Positions 43,864 to 54,617 of a stretch of DNA of 64,000 bases are shown here, in pieces; within the stretch, counting starts at the first letter, position 1, and each line of letters starts with the position of its first letter. A program made the translations under genes and the position numbers. A model generated the notes under the pieces. The model did not search any database. It was not told the origin of the DNA and saw only the letters and a list, made by a program, of their open reading frames with translations. The DNA comes from Alteriqipengyuania flavescens (GTDB lineage: Bacteria; Pseudomonadota; Alphaproteobacteria; Sphingomonadales; Sphingomonadaceae), in the NCBI RefSeq assembly GCF_030406725.1, contig NZ_CP129107.1, positions 2,026,501 to 2,090,500 on the forward strand, given 5' to 3'.

Positions 43864-44754
43864 TCACTCCCACCCATCATCCCTCAAGCTCCGCGTCCTA
43901 GGCCCGCTCTCGTCCGGCTTCCCCTCGGCCGCCCTGTTCCAGCCTTCCGGCGGGTGCTGGCCCGCTCCCTCGCCGTCGTCCCTGTCAGCACCCGCGTCGC
44001 CGCCGCCGCGCTGCGCCTCTTTCGCCAGTTCCGCTTCCACCGCCTCTTCGTCCACCGCCCAGTCGGGCAGGGCCGAGTCGCCCGTCGCGCCGGGGTCTGC
44101 GGCGAGGAGGGTGTGGTAGTGGCGCAGGGCCGCGCGGGTTTCGGGGGCGAGGGCGATCCATCGGGCGAGCTGGCGCGCGTGGACCTGTCGGTGCAGCGCC
44201 TCCACCTTGCGGTCGATGCTGGCGCGCACCTCTGCCGGGGAGACGTGCTTCGCCGCCTGCTCCGCCTCCCACTCCGCGCGCCATTCGGCCTTCAGGCGCC
44301 GGCGCGCGGCAGGGCCGAGCGTGCCGGAATGGCCGGCTCCCTTGCCGTATTTCTCCGGCATGCGCTGGGCGAGGACGAACATCAGCAGCCGGTCGTTGAA
44401 GACGCGGCGCGTGCCCACGATCTCGCCGCGGTGGTAGACCGGCACCTCCACTCCGTTGATCGCGCGGTCCATCAGCGTGTCCTCCACCCGCCGCACTCCG
44501 AGGTCCAGCGCGGCCTCCCACGCGCGGGCGAAGCTGGCGCCTTCGGGGTGGGCGCGCAGCTTGTAGATATGGTGTTCGCCCGCGCCCATGCGGCGGCAGG
44601 CATCGCGCACCGTGCCGGTTTCGGCGAGGAGGGCGATGAATTCGCGCTGCCGTTCTGCGCTCCAGCCGCCGCGGCGCATGCGCTTGCGCGGGACCGGGTC
44701 GAATTCGGGCAGGGTGTTATCAGGGAGGGCGGGGCGGTTGTCTGGCGTGCTCAT
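43864..44754 (-). CDS. Terminase-small-subunit-like HTH protein
   Basis: A 296-residue protein starting MSTPDNRPALPDNTLPEFD. Residues 30-75 form a helix-turn-helix of the type seen in phage terminase small subunits (WSAERQREFIALLAETGTVRDACRRMG). Then comes the family segment with SFARAWEAALDLGVRRVEDTLMDRAINGVEVPVYHRGEIVG and RLLMFVLAQRMPEKYG. The C-terminal half is a charged, low-complexity helical tail. No large terminase subunit or other phage gene is near, so it is an orphan or a domesticated DNA-binding protein. Its relation to the neighbouring cassette is unclear. Confidence 0.65.
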   Translation of the reverse strand: MSTPDNRPALPDNTLPEFDPVPRKRMRRGGWSAERQREFIALLAETGTVRDACRRMGAGEHHIYKLRAHPEGASFARAWEAALDLGVRRVEDTLMDRAINGVEVPVYHRGEIVGTRRVFNDRLLMFVLAQRMPEKYGKGAGHSGTLGPAARRRLKAEWRAEWEAEQAAKHVSPAEVRASIDRKVEALHRQVHARQLARWIALAPETRAALRHYHTLLAADPGATGDSALPDWAVDEEAVEAELAKEAQRGGGDAGADRDDGEGAGQHPPEGWNRAAEGKPDESGPRTRSLRDDGWE

Positions 44755-44833
44755 CCGCCAGCCTGAAGCAGATTTCGCTCGAGTAGGAAAATAGCGCGTG
44801 CTGTGGTGGGGTGGCGGCCAAAAGGGGGCTTTC

Positions 44834-45118
44834 ATGGATCTGCAGGCATTGGCGCGGGCAGAGGGCTCGCTCGGCATCGCGCTTTCGGGCGGCGGGGCGA
44901 AGGGGGCGTTCCAGGTCGGCGCGATCCACGAGCTGGTGACGGTGCGCGGATTGGACTTCGGCATCATCGGCGGCACCTCCACCGGCGCGCTGCAATCGAT
45001 CGGGCTGGCGCTGGACATGGTGCCCGAATTGCTCGACACGTGACTGTCGCTGAAGAGCGAGAAGGACGTCTATCGCAAACGGTTGTTCGGCCTGGCGGGC
45101 GCGATCTCGTGCCTGTAG
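44834..45118 (+). pseudogene. Broken patatin-like phospholipase
   Basis: The N-terminal part of a patatin: oxyanion loop GGGAKGAFQVGA near residue 20 and nucleophile motif GTSTGAL near 48. The frame stops at TGA (45041-45043) after 69 residues. In the same frame the sequence resumes LSLKSEKDVYRKRLFGLAGAI until TAG at 45118, so the TGA probably replaced a Trp TGG. The C-terminal domain with the catalytic Asp is missing altogether. A degraded remnant at the edge of the variable region. Confidence 0.8.
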
Positions 45119-45125
45119 CTAGCGC

Positions 45126-46391
45126 CTACGGCCGCGTCTGGCCGGTGCCGTGGACGAGGTACTTGAAGCTCGTCAGCTGCTCCAGCCCCACGGGACCGCG
45201 GGCGTGCATCTTGCCGGTGGCAATGCCGATTTCCGCGCCCATGCCGAATTCCCCGCCGTCGGAGAACTGGGTGGAGGCGTTGTGCATCACCACGGCGCTG
45301 TCGATCGCCATCATGAAGCTGTCGGCAGCGGCCTGGTCTTCGGTCAGGATCGCGTCGGTGTGGTGGCTGGAATGGTCTTCCACCCAGCCGATGGCTTCAT
45401 CGAGGCCGTCCACGATCTTCACGCTGGCGATGGGACCCAGATACTCGGTGTTCCAGTCCTCTTCGCTCGCCGGCTTCAGCCGGTCGTCGATGGCGACGGC
45501 ATCGGCATCGCCGCGTAATTCGCAATCGCCGACCATGACGTCCGCGATTTTCGGGATGACCTTGCCTGCAATCGCACGGTCGACGACGATGCTTTCGGTC
45601 GCGCCGCAGATGCCCGTACGGCGCAGCTTGGCGTTGCGGATCACATCCATCGCCTTGTCGATATCGGCGGCTTCGTGGACATAGGAATGGCAGTTGCCGT
45701 CGAGGTGCAGCAGGGTCGGCACGCTGGCCTGGTCGCGGACAAGTTCCACCAGGCCGCGCCCGCCGCGCGGGATGACCAGGTCGACGAATTGGTCGGCTTT
45801 CAGGAGGGCGGCAACCGCGGCGCGGTCGGCGGTCTGCACGGTCTGCACCGCATCGGCGGTAAGCCCTGCGCTACGCAAGCCCTCCTGCATCGCTTGCACG
45901 ATGACGCGGGTCGAGTTGCGGCTTTCGCTGCCGCCGCGAAGGATAATCGCATTGCCGGATTTGAGGCATAGCGCGCTGGCATCCGCGCCCACGTTCGGTC
46001 GGCTTTCGTAGATCATGCCGATCACGCCGATCGGCACGGCAACGCGTTCGATCTTCAACCCGTTCGGGCGGTCGAACGTGGCGAGCCGGCGGCCGACGGG
46101 GTCGGGCAGGTCGGCGATTTCCTCCAGCGCCTTCGCCATCGCCTCGATCCGGTCTTCGGTCAGGCGCAACCGGTCGATGAAGCTTTCCGGCTTCTTGCCC
46201 TCGACGCTCTTCACGTCTTCGGCATTGGCAGCGAGCAGGGCAGGGGTCGCGTTGCGCAGCGCCGTGGCGGCGCCGGTCAGCGCCTTGTTCTTCGCCTCCG
46301 TGCTGGCGGTGATAAGCTGGCGCGCTGCCTCGCGGGCGCGGCTGCCAAGCTCGTGGATATGGATCTGGGGGTCGAGTGTCTGGTCGTTCAT
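45126..46391 (-). CDS. proA: Gamma-glutamyl phosphate reductase
   Basis: Second step of proline synthesis, reducing gamma-glutamyl phosphate to glutamate semialdehyde with NADPH. The 421 residues cover the full Pro[15 protein letters not shown] near 125, [10 protein letters not shown] near 147, RTGICGATE with the nucleophile Cys near 265, and the C-terminal [15 protein letters not shown]. It lies downstream of proC on the same strand, 77 bp away. Confidence 0.96.
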   Translation of the reverse strand: MNDQTLDPQIHIHELGSRAREAARQLITASTEAKNKALTGAATALRNATPALLAANAEDVKSVEGKKPESFIDRLRLTEDRIEAMAKALEEIADLPDPVGRRLATFDRPNGLKIERVAVPIGVIGMIYESRPNVGADASALCLKSGNAIILRGGSESRNSTRVIVQAMQEGLRSAGLTADAVQTVQTADRAAVAALLKADQFVDLVIPRGGRGLVELVRDQASVPTLLHLDGNCHSYVHEAADIDKAMDVIRNAKLRRTGICGATESIVVDRAIAGKVIPKIADVMVGDCELRGDADAVAIDDRLKPASEEDWNTEYLGPIASVKIVDGLDEAIGWVEDHSSHHTDAILTEDQAAADSFMMAIDSAVVMHNASTQFSDGGEFGMGAEIGIATGKMHARGPVGLEQLTSFKYLVHGTGQTRP

Positions 46392-46468
46392 GTCGTCCTC
46401 TTTTATCTTTGTCGTTCTACGGGCGCGAGCGGAGCGGGGTTCCGCAAAAAGGGCGGTTTCCCGCGCGC

Positions 46469-47257
46469 TCAGCGCAGTTCGACCGCGCGATCATACGCAG
46501 CCTTGAGCGTGTCGCGAAGGCGGCGGGACAGGCCCTCGTCGCCATTGAGCGCTTCCAGCCCCGCCGCGGTCGTGCCGCCCTTGCTGGTCACCGAATTGCG
46601 CAGGTCTTCCAGCGGCTGGTCCGGTTGCTGCATCGCCATGGCGGTGGTCCCCGCCATCGTGCCGAGCACCATGTCGCGCGCCTCGGTTTCGGAAAAGCCC
46701 ATGCCCACTGCGGCCTCGACATAGGCGCGGGCGATTTCGAAGATATAGCCGGGGCCGGAGCCGGCGACAGCGGTTACGCGGTCGAGCTTGTCTTCGCTAT
46801 CCACGGCCACGCAGGTGCCGGTGCGGTCCATCATGGCCTGCGCGTGGGCGGCCTGCCGCGCGGTGACGGCATCGGCGGCATAGAGCCCGCTGACGCCCTG
46901 GCCCACGGCGGCGGGCAGGTTGGGCATGACACGGATCACGGGCGCGCCGTCCATCAGGCCGGACAGGCGCGCGGCGGAGGTTCCGGCGGCCATCGAGAGC
47001 ACATAGCCCCCTTCGCCGAGATGCGGGCGGTAGTCCGGGAGGATGTCGCCGATCATCTGCGGCTTGATCGCCACGATGACGGCATCGAAAGTTTCATCGC
47101 CCAACGCGGCGCGGTCGCCCAGTAGGCGGACGCCCTCGGGCGCTTCCTGCAGGCCGGGATCGACGATTGTGAATTGTTCGTCGCCCTTCTTCCAATAGGT
47201 TAGCAGGGCGCCGCCCATTTTTCCGCAGCCGATCAATAGAACTTTCGAATTGGTAAT
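46469..47257 (-). CDS. proC: Pyrroline-5-carboxylate reductase
   Basis: Last step of proline synthesis. It has the NAD(P) motif [17 protein letters not shown] near 74, and the family signature near the C-terminus ([16 protein letters not shown]). The only standard start near the front, TTG 47236, would cut into the first beta strand. In frame upstream, ATT at 47257 follows GGGAG (47268-47264) with a 6-base gap and yields the normal [13 protein letters not shown] opening. I therefore place the start at 47257, as a rare ATT codon. First gene of proC-proA; divergent from proB. Confidence 0.85.
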   Translation of the reverse strand: MTNSKVLLIGCGKMGGALLTYWKKGDEQFTIVDPGLQEAPEGVRLLGDRAALGDETFDAVIVAIKPQMIGDILPDYRPHLGEGGYVLSMAAGTSAARLSGLMDGAPVIRVMPNLPAAVGQGVSGLYAADAVTARQAAHAQAMMDRTGTCVAVDSEDKLDRVTAVAGSGPGYIFEIARAYVEAAVGMGFSETEARDMVLGTMAGTTAMAMQQPDQPLEDLRNSVTSKGGTTAAGLEALNGDEGLSRRLRDTLKAAYDRAVELR

Positions 47258-47385
47258 ATTACGCTCCCATATATTGGTAGTTAGGGTTGCAAGTTAGATT
47301 AATACCGCTGCCGAGCGGATCGCGGAACCGATGACAGGCATGCCGCTTGACCCGGTATGCATTGGAATTTTCCAGGCATAGTGTG

Positions 47386-47414
47386 TTGTGCAGTGCACAA
47401 TTCCTATCTATAAG
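47386..47414 (+). promoter_or_regulatory. Candidate proB promoter with overlapping dyad operator
   Basis: TTGTGC (47386-47391) and TATAAG (47409-47414) are spaced by exactly 17 bases, about 55 bp before proB. The perfect inverted repeat TTGTGCA-G-TGCACAA (47386-47400) covers the -35 box, where a repressor dimer would block RNA polymerase. The surrounding 47258-47468 stretch is AT-rich compared with its flanks and separates divergent proC and proB. Confidence 0.5.
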
Positions 47415-47468
47415 GCCGCATATAAAATTTCAACCCGATGAAAGATTGAGGATGTCCAGATTTCCATT

Positions 47469-48662
47469 GTGACCCAATACCAGAACACCGCATCAACCGC
47501 TCAGAATAACTCCAAACCCCAAACCGTCGTCGTCAAGATCGGCTCCGCGCTGCTTGCGAACCAGGACTTGCTGACGCCGCGCTTCGGGTTCCTCCAACGC
47601 CTGTTAGAGGATGTCCACCGCCTGCGCACGCAGGGCAAGCGCGTGATTCTGACCTCTTCAGGCAGCGTTGCGCTGGGTCTGCGCATGGTCGGTGAATCGC
47701 CCGAAACCGCCGGGGTTTCCGACAAGCAGGCCGCCGCCGCCTGCGGGATGCCGCTGCTGCTCAACGCCTACAAGCAGGTGGCGCACGAGTATGGCGTGGA
47801 AATCGCGCAGGTCCTGCTTACGCTCGGCGATTTCGAGAACCACCGCCGGTTCCTCAACACCCGCAACACGGTCAACCGCCTGCTGGAAGCCGGCATCGTG
47901 CCGATCGTGAACGAAAACGACACGATCACGACGGAACAGATCCGCGTGGGCGACAACGACCGGTTGAGCGCCAAGGTCGCGCAGATGGTCGGCGCGAAGG
48001 ACCTCATCATCCTGACCGGGGTCGACGGGCTGTTCGACCGCAATCCGGACGATCCCGGTGCGGTTTTCATCCCGGAAGTCAGCGACGTGTCGCAATATAT
48101 GGCGGCCACGCAGGGCAAGAGCACGCTGGGCACCGGCGGGATGGAAACCAAGCTACTGGCGGCGAACATGGCGCAGGAAGCCGGCTGCATTACCTGGATC
48201 GCGCAAGGCGAGGCGGACCGGCCGCTCTCCACCGTGCTATCAGGCGAAAGGCGCGCGACGAAGGTCCTGCCGCATCCCAACCCGGTTTCCGGCTGGGACG
48301 GTTGGATCGCCAACCGCCTGCAGATGGCCGGCAGCGTGGTGGTTTCGAAAGAGGTTGCGGGCCAACTCGGCCCCGACGACCGCCCGATCCGCCGCGCCGA
48401 CCTGATCAGCGTGGACGGCGATTTCACCCGCGGCGACGTGCTCCACGTCTACGATACGGACGGGGTGGAGCGGGCGCGTGGCCTGAGCGACTTTACCAGC
48501 GAGGAACTGCGCGTCTTGACGCACAATCCGGATGTGGCGGCGCCGCAGCTGCTCGGCTACAACACCAAGGGCGAGATCATCCGGGGCAACAACCTGGTGC
48601 CGCTCGACGATCGCCACCTGCTGTGGGACGCGCCCGAGGCAGTGGAGGAACAGCGCGGCTAA
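47469..48662 (+). CDS. proB: Glutamate 5-kinase
   Basis: First, feedback-regulated step of proline synthesis. The 397-residue protein has the amino-acid kinase domain (VVVKIGSALLANQ near 22, SSGSVALG near 65, NENDTITTEQIRVGDNDRLSA near 150, GTGGMETK near 223) and a C-terminal PUA domain from about 290. Start GTG 47469 follows an unusual layout: a 6-codon frame MSRFPL begins at ATG 47452 and its TGA overlaps this GTG. Divergent from proC-proA, so all three proline genes sit together. Confidence 0.94.
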   Translation: MTQYQNTASTAQNNSKPQTVVVKIGSALLANQDLLTPRFGFLQRLLEDVHRLRTQGKRVILTSSGSVALGLRMVGESPETAGVSDKQAAAACGMPLLLNAYKQVAHEYGVEIAQVLLTLGDFENHRRFLNTRNTVNRLLEAGIVPIVNENDTITTEQIRVGDNDRLSAKVAQMVGAKDLIILTGVDGLFDRNPDDPGAVFIPEVSDVSQYMAATQGKSTLGTGGMETKLLAANMAQEAGCITWIAQGEADRPLSTVLSGERRATKVLPHPNPVSGWDGWIANRLQMAGSVVVSKEVAGQLGPDDRPIRRADLISVDGDFTRGDVLHVYDTDGVERARGLSDFTSEELRVLTHNPDVAAPQLLGYNTKGEIIRGNNLVPLDDRHLLWDAPEAVEEQRG

Positions 48663-48683
48663 GTCGCGCGCTCCGGCACGCGA

Positions 48684-48851
48684 TCAGACCGAGCCCATCC
48701 CGGTCGACGCCTTCGTCATCGTGGTGTTGAGCGACGTGCCGACCGAATTGAGCGCCGCCACCATGGCGATGGCGAGCAGGGCCACGATCAGCCCGTATTC
48801 GATGGCGGTCGCACCGCTTTCGTCTCGCAGAATATGCGTGATCGTTTGCAT
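48684..48851 (-). CDS. Flp/type IVb pilin
   Basis: A 55-residue small pilin not flanked by tad or cpa genes. It begins MQTITHILRDESG, with the prepilin peptidase site after Gly13 (consensus Gly then Glu at +5 and Tyr: ATAIEYGLI), a hydrophobic helix GLIVALLAIAMVAAL, and a short Thr/Ser-rich tail ending GMGSV. It would form the Flp adhesive pilus once processed and assembled by Tad machinery elsewhere. The gene converges with proB and is divergent from bamD. Confidence 0.88.
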   Translation of the reverse strand: MQTITHILRDESGATAIEYGLIVALLAIAMVAALNSVGTSLNTTMTKASTGMGSV

Positions 48852-49082
48852 GGTCGCAGCCTTCCGGCAAATTCGTGGCGGCCCGGGTACAGGGCGCCTT
48901 CCGTCGAGGCTCCCTGTGCGGCGATAAGGGTTTCCACGGGGTTGGTGGGCGTGGTTGAGAAGCGCGGTTTACGCCTGGTCAACCATGTTCCGCGGCGGGT
49001 TTGCGGGCCTCGCGGCACGGCGGTGGAACGCAGGCACAACTTCACTTGGCGTTCAGGGGGCGGCTGGCTATACGGCGCGGCT

Positions 49083-49880
49083 ATGAGTTCACGCTTCACC
49101 GCCCGTTCGCTCGCGCTGGCCGCGCTGCTCCCCGCCACCCTGCTGACCGGCGCCTGCGCCACCGGCGGCGGCGCGTCGGACACCGCCTTCGTCGCGCGCG
49201 ACGTGGAATCGCTCTACCGCGCAGCCAAGCACCGGCTCGACCGTGGCCAGTACGAAGTGGCCGCGCAGCTGTTCGACGAGGTGGAGCGCCAGCACCCCTA
49301 TTCGCCCTGGGCCCGCCGCGCCCAGTTGATGAGCGCCTTCAGCTATTACGCCGACCAGGACTACGACAAGGCCGTCCAGGCCGCGCAGCGCTTCCTGACG
49401 ATCCACCCTGGCAACAAGGACGCGCCTTATGCCTATTACCTGATCGGCATGAGCTACTACGAGCAGATCAGCGATGTCGACCGCGACCAGTCGGTCACGC
49501 TGCAGGCGCTCAATTCCCTGCGCGAAGTCAGCCGCCGTTTCCCGACCACGGAATACGCCGCCGACGCGCAGCTGAAGATCGACCTCGTCAACGATCATCT
49601 CGCCGGCAAGGAAATGGAGATCGGCCGCTTCTACCAGGACAGCGGCAAGTGGGTCGCTGCCAACATCCGCTTCCAGCGGGTGGTGGAAGACTACCAGACC
49701 ACCAGCCACGCGCCCGAAGCGCTCTATCGCCTGGTCGAGACCAGCCTGGCGCTCGCGATTCCCGAACAGGCGCGCAATTATGCCGCCGTGCTCGGCGCGA
49801 ACTATCCGGGCAGCGAGTGGTACCAGAAGGCCTACGAACTGATCGGCGACAAGGCCCCGGGCCAGCTCGCCACCCGCTGA
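49083..49880 (+). CDS. bamD: Outer membrane assembly lipoprotein BamD
   Basis: Essential lipoprotein of the BAM complex that inserts beta-barrel proteins. The 265-residue protein has lipobox LTGAC (Cys25) and tandem TPR repeats, with typical YRAAKHRLDRGQYEVAAQLFDEVERQHPYSPWA, FLTIHPGNKDAPYAYYLIG and RRFPTTEYAADA. The open frame upstream of 49083 lacks any signal peptide and was not used. recN follows 73 bp downstream. Confidence 0.95.
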   Translation: MSSRFTARSLALAALLPATLLTGACATGGGASDTAFVARDVESLYRAAKHRLDRGQYEVAAQLFDEVERQHPYSPWARRAQLMSAFSYYADQDYDKAVQAAQRFLTIHPGNKDAPYAYYLIGMSYYEQISDVDRDQSVTLQALNSLREVSRRFPTTEYAADAQLKIDLVNDHLAGKEMEIGRFYQDSGKWVAANIRFQRVVEDYQTTSHAPEALYRLVETSLALAIPEQARNYAAVLGANYPGSEWYQKAYELIGDKAPGQLATR

Positions 49881-49894
49881 CGCGCATTATCCGG

Positions 49895-49909
49895 GAACAT
49901 CGCGGCAAC
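49895..49909 (+). promoter_or_regulatory. Candidate degenerate SOS (LexA) box upstream of recN
   Basis: GAAC-N7-CAAC is one mismatch from the alphaproteobacterial LexA site, known as GTTC-N7-GTTC (read GAAC-N7-GAAC on the other strand). It sits 44 bp before recN, a classic SOS gene. The match is short and could be chance. Confidence 0.35.
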
Positions 49910-49953
49910 ATGCGCGTGACACGCGGCGGCGAATCCGGCTAGGCCCGCAGGCG

Positions 49954-51618
49954 ATGCTGACCACGCTCGCCATCCGCAACATCGTGCTGATCGACGCGCT
50001 CGAGCTCGAGTTCGCGCGCGGCCTCGGCGTGCTCACGGGGGAGACGGGCGCGGGCAAATCGATCTTGCTCGACGCCCTTGGCCTCGTCCTCGGCAACCGC
50101 GCGGAAACCGCGCTGGTTCGTGCGGGCGAGGAGCAGGCGAGCGTCACCGCAACGTTCGAATTTGCCGAACTGCCCGCCGCGATCCGCGAAGCCCTGTCCG
50201 ATGCGGAGGTGGAGCTCGAACCGGGTGAACCGCTGATCGTGCGCCGCCGGGTGAAGGCGGACGGCGGCTCCAAGGCCTGGGTCAACGACCAGCCCGTCGG
50301 CGTCGCGCTGCTGCGCGAATTGTCCGGCGCGCTCGTCGAACTCCACGGCCAGCACGACGACCGCGGCCTGGTGAACCCGCGCGGCCACCGCGCCCTGCTC
50401 GACCGGTTCGCCGGGGCAGACGTCGCGAAAGTGGCCGGGGCGTGGGACGGCTGGCAGGCAGCCCGTTCGAAACTTGTCGCCGCCCGCGCGGAGATCGAGC
50501 AGGCCAAGGCCGACGAAGACCTGCTGGTCGCGCATTTGGCGGAACTGACCGCGCTCGAACCGCAACTTGGCGAGGAAGACGAGCTCGCCGGCATGCGCAG
50601 CGACATGCAGAAGGGCGAGAAACTGTCGGGCGATCTCGAGGAATTGCGCCACGTGTTCCAGGGATCGGACAGCGCGCTCCCCGCCCTGCGCAGCGCGGCG
50701 CGGCGGCTCGACCGGATCGCGCCCGAACACCCGCTGCTGGCCGAAGCGCTGGCGGCGCTCGACCGCGCGGTGATCGAGGCAGGGGAAGCGGAAGAAGCGC
50801 TGGAACGCGCGGCCGAGGCGCTGACCCACGACCCGGCCGAACTCGACCGGATCGAGACGCGCCTGTTCGAACTGCGCGCGCTCGCCCGCAAGCATTCCTG
50901 CCAGGTGGACGACCTGCCCGCGAAGATGGTCGCCATGCGCGCCGCGCTCGATGCGATCGAGGGCGGCGAGGCGGACGTGGCCGAACTGGAAGCGGCGGAA
51001 CGCAGCGCGCACGAAACCTATCGCGGCGCGGCGCAGGCGCTGCACGATGCGCGGGTGAAGGCGGCCAAGACGCTCGACAAGGCCGTGGCAGGCGAGCTCG
51101 TGCCGCTGAAGCTGGATGCCGCGCGTTTCCGCACCGCCGTGGCGATGCTGCCCGAAGAGCGCTGGGGCCCGGGCGGCATGGACGGCGTCGAATTCCTGAT
51201 CGCGACCAATCCCGGCGCGGATTTCGCCCCGCTCGGCAAGATCGCCAGCGGCGGCGAACTGTCGCGCTTCATCCTCGCGCTGAAGGTCGCGCTGGCGGAG
51301 AAAGGCGGGGCGGGGACGGTGATCTTTGACGAGATCGACCGCGGCGTCGGTGGCGCGGTGGCGAGCGCCATCGGCGAGCGGCTGGCGAGGCTGGCATCCG
51401 ACGGACAGCTGCTGGCCGTAACTCACTCGCCGCAAGTCGCCGCGCGCGGGGGCACCCACTACCTCATCGCGAAATCCTCGCACGGCACGGTCACCAAGAC
51501 CAGCGTGGACCGCCTCGACGAAGCCGGTCGGCAGGAGGAAATCGCCCGCATGCTGAGCGGCGCGGAAGTGACGCCCGAAGCACGAGCGCAAGCGGACCGG
51601 TTGCTGGAGGGCGTCTAG
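49954..51618 (+). CDS. recN: DNA repair protein RecN
   Basis: SMC-like ATPase acting in double-strand-break repair. The 554-residue protein starts MLTTLAIRNIVLIDALEL and has Walker A GETGAGKSILLDALG near residue 31. The central region is a long coiled-coil, with the family segment ALVELHGQHDDRGLVNP near 128. The signature SGGELSRFILALK comes near 430 and Walker B VIFDEIDRGVGGAVA near 455. Full length. Confidence 0.95.
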   Translation: MLTTLAIRNIVLIDALELEFARGLGVLTGETGAGKSILLDALGLVLGNRAETALVRAGEEQASVTATFEFAELPAAIREALSDAEVELEPGEPLIVRRRVKADGGSKAWVNDQPVGVALLRELSGALVELHGQHDDRGLVNPRGHRALLDRFAGADVAKVAGAWDGWQAARSKLVAARAEIEQAKADEDLLVAHLAELTALEPQLGEEDELAGMRSDMQKGEKLSGDLEELRHVFQGSDSALPALRSAARRLDRIAPEHPLLAEALAALDRAVIEAGEAEEALERAAEALTHDPAELDRIETRLFELRALARKHSCQVDDLPAKMVAMRAALDAIEGGEADVAELEAAERSAHETYRGAAQALHDARVKAAKTLDKAVAGELVPLKLDAARFRTAVAMLPEERWGPGGMDGVEFLIATNPGADFAPLGKIASGGELSRFILALKVALAEKGGAGTVIFDEIDRGVGGAVASAIGERLARLASDGQLLAVTHSPQVAARGGTHYLIAKSSHGTVTKTSVDRLDEAGRQEEIARMLSGAEVTPEARAQADRLLEGV

Positions 51619-51694
51619 CGGCTCCGAAGACCATCCGCAGTGGTGCCGAAGCGGCGAAAACCGGTTTTTAATACTGTTGCTGCACTCTCCAGCC

Positions 51695-52429
51695 ATGTCG
51701 AAGCGTGCCGTTCTTATCGCCTTTGCCAGCCTCGCGTTCTGGCTGCCATCCGGTGCATCCGCGCAGCAGATCGTCGGCATGCCGACTGTGATCGACGGGG
51801 ACTCGCTCGAATTCGCGGGCACGGGCGTGCGCCTGCTCGGCATTGATGCGCCGGAGGCCAAGCAGACCTGCATGCGGGACGGCGAGGTCTGGGCTTGCGG
51901 ACTGGAAGCTGCCGCCTTCCTCGGCGAGTTCGTCAAGGGCCGCATGGTGAATTGCGAAACGCTTGATGTGGACCAGCATGGACGTTTCCTGTCGCAATGC
52001 CGCCTTGGCGATCTCGACCTCGCGCTCGTCATGGTGGAGCAGGGCCTGGCGGTTGCGGCGGACGATGCCCCGGCGGAATATCTTGCCGCGCAGGCTTTGC
52101 GGCAGGAGCACCGCATCGGCATCTGGGGCTCCGACTTCGAAATGCCGAAGGCCTGGTGCGAAGCCAATCCCGACCTCGTTCCCGCGCCGGCCCCGGCACC
52201 CGTCGCCGAGGCGCCGCAACCTCGTGCCGGGGGAACCCCTGCCGCCCGCGACCTGACCCGCCGGTACACGAACCGCTTCGGCTGTGCGATCAAGGGTAAC
52301 CGCAGCCGCCGCGGCGAGTGGATCTATCACCTGCCGGGACAGGAATATTACGACGTCACGCACCCGGAAGAGCTGTTCTGCACCGAAGCCGAGGCCATTC
52401 GCGCGGGCTATCGACGGACGAAGAACTGA
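51695..52429 (+). CDS. Secreted staphylococcal-nuclease-like protein
   Basis: A 244-residue protein with a signal peptide cut after GASAQ (about residue 24). The SNase fold has VIDGDSLEF, RLLGIDAPEAKQ (catalytic Arg and Asp/Glu region near 50-58), and DQHGRFLSQC with the second Arg near 97. The C-terminal extension after a Pro/Ala linker carries Cys and Arg residues (FGCAIKGN, LFCTEAEAIRAGYRR), resembling the excalibur-like tail often attached to such nucleases. It probably degrades extracellular or periplasmic nucleic acid. Confidence 0.85.
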   Translation: MSKRAVLIAFASLAFWLPSGASAQQIVGMPTVIDGDSLEFAGTGVRLLGIDAPEAKQTCMRDGEVWACGLEAAAFLGEFVKGRMVNCETLDVDQHGRFLSQCRLGDLDLALVMVEQGLAVAADDAPAEYLAAQALRQEHRIGIWGSDFEMPKAWCEANPDLVPAPAPAPVAEAPQPRAGGTPAARDLTRRYTNRFGCAIKGNRSRRGEWIYHLPGQEYYDVTHPEELFCTEAEAIRAGYRRTKN

Positions 52430-52463
52430 CGCCGCTTTGCGCGCCCGCCATGCTGGGGCATAG

Positions 52464-54563
<2,100 letters not shown>

Positions 54564-54617
54564 GCAATTGCCTGAAAAGATTTCGGAAACGCGCCGTCGC
54601 CCGCGCGTTCGCCTAGT

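Noticed and set aside
39922-45118. Complete prophage or integrative element between lepA and proA
   Set aside because: No integrase, transposase, portal, capsid or large terminase gene is visible; only a terminase-small-subunit-like orphan and a duplicated lepA end, so an element boundary cannot be asserted.
48952-48985. TGGTTGA...TCAACCA inverted repeat upstream of bamD as an operator
   Set aside because: Arms are 20 bases apart and match no known site; likely chance, so not listed as a feature.
49939-52293. 784-codon minus-strand frame antisense to recN and the nuclease gene
   Set aside because: Shadow frame across two genes, no recognisable domains.
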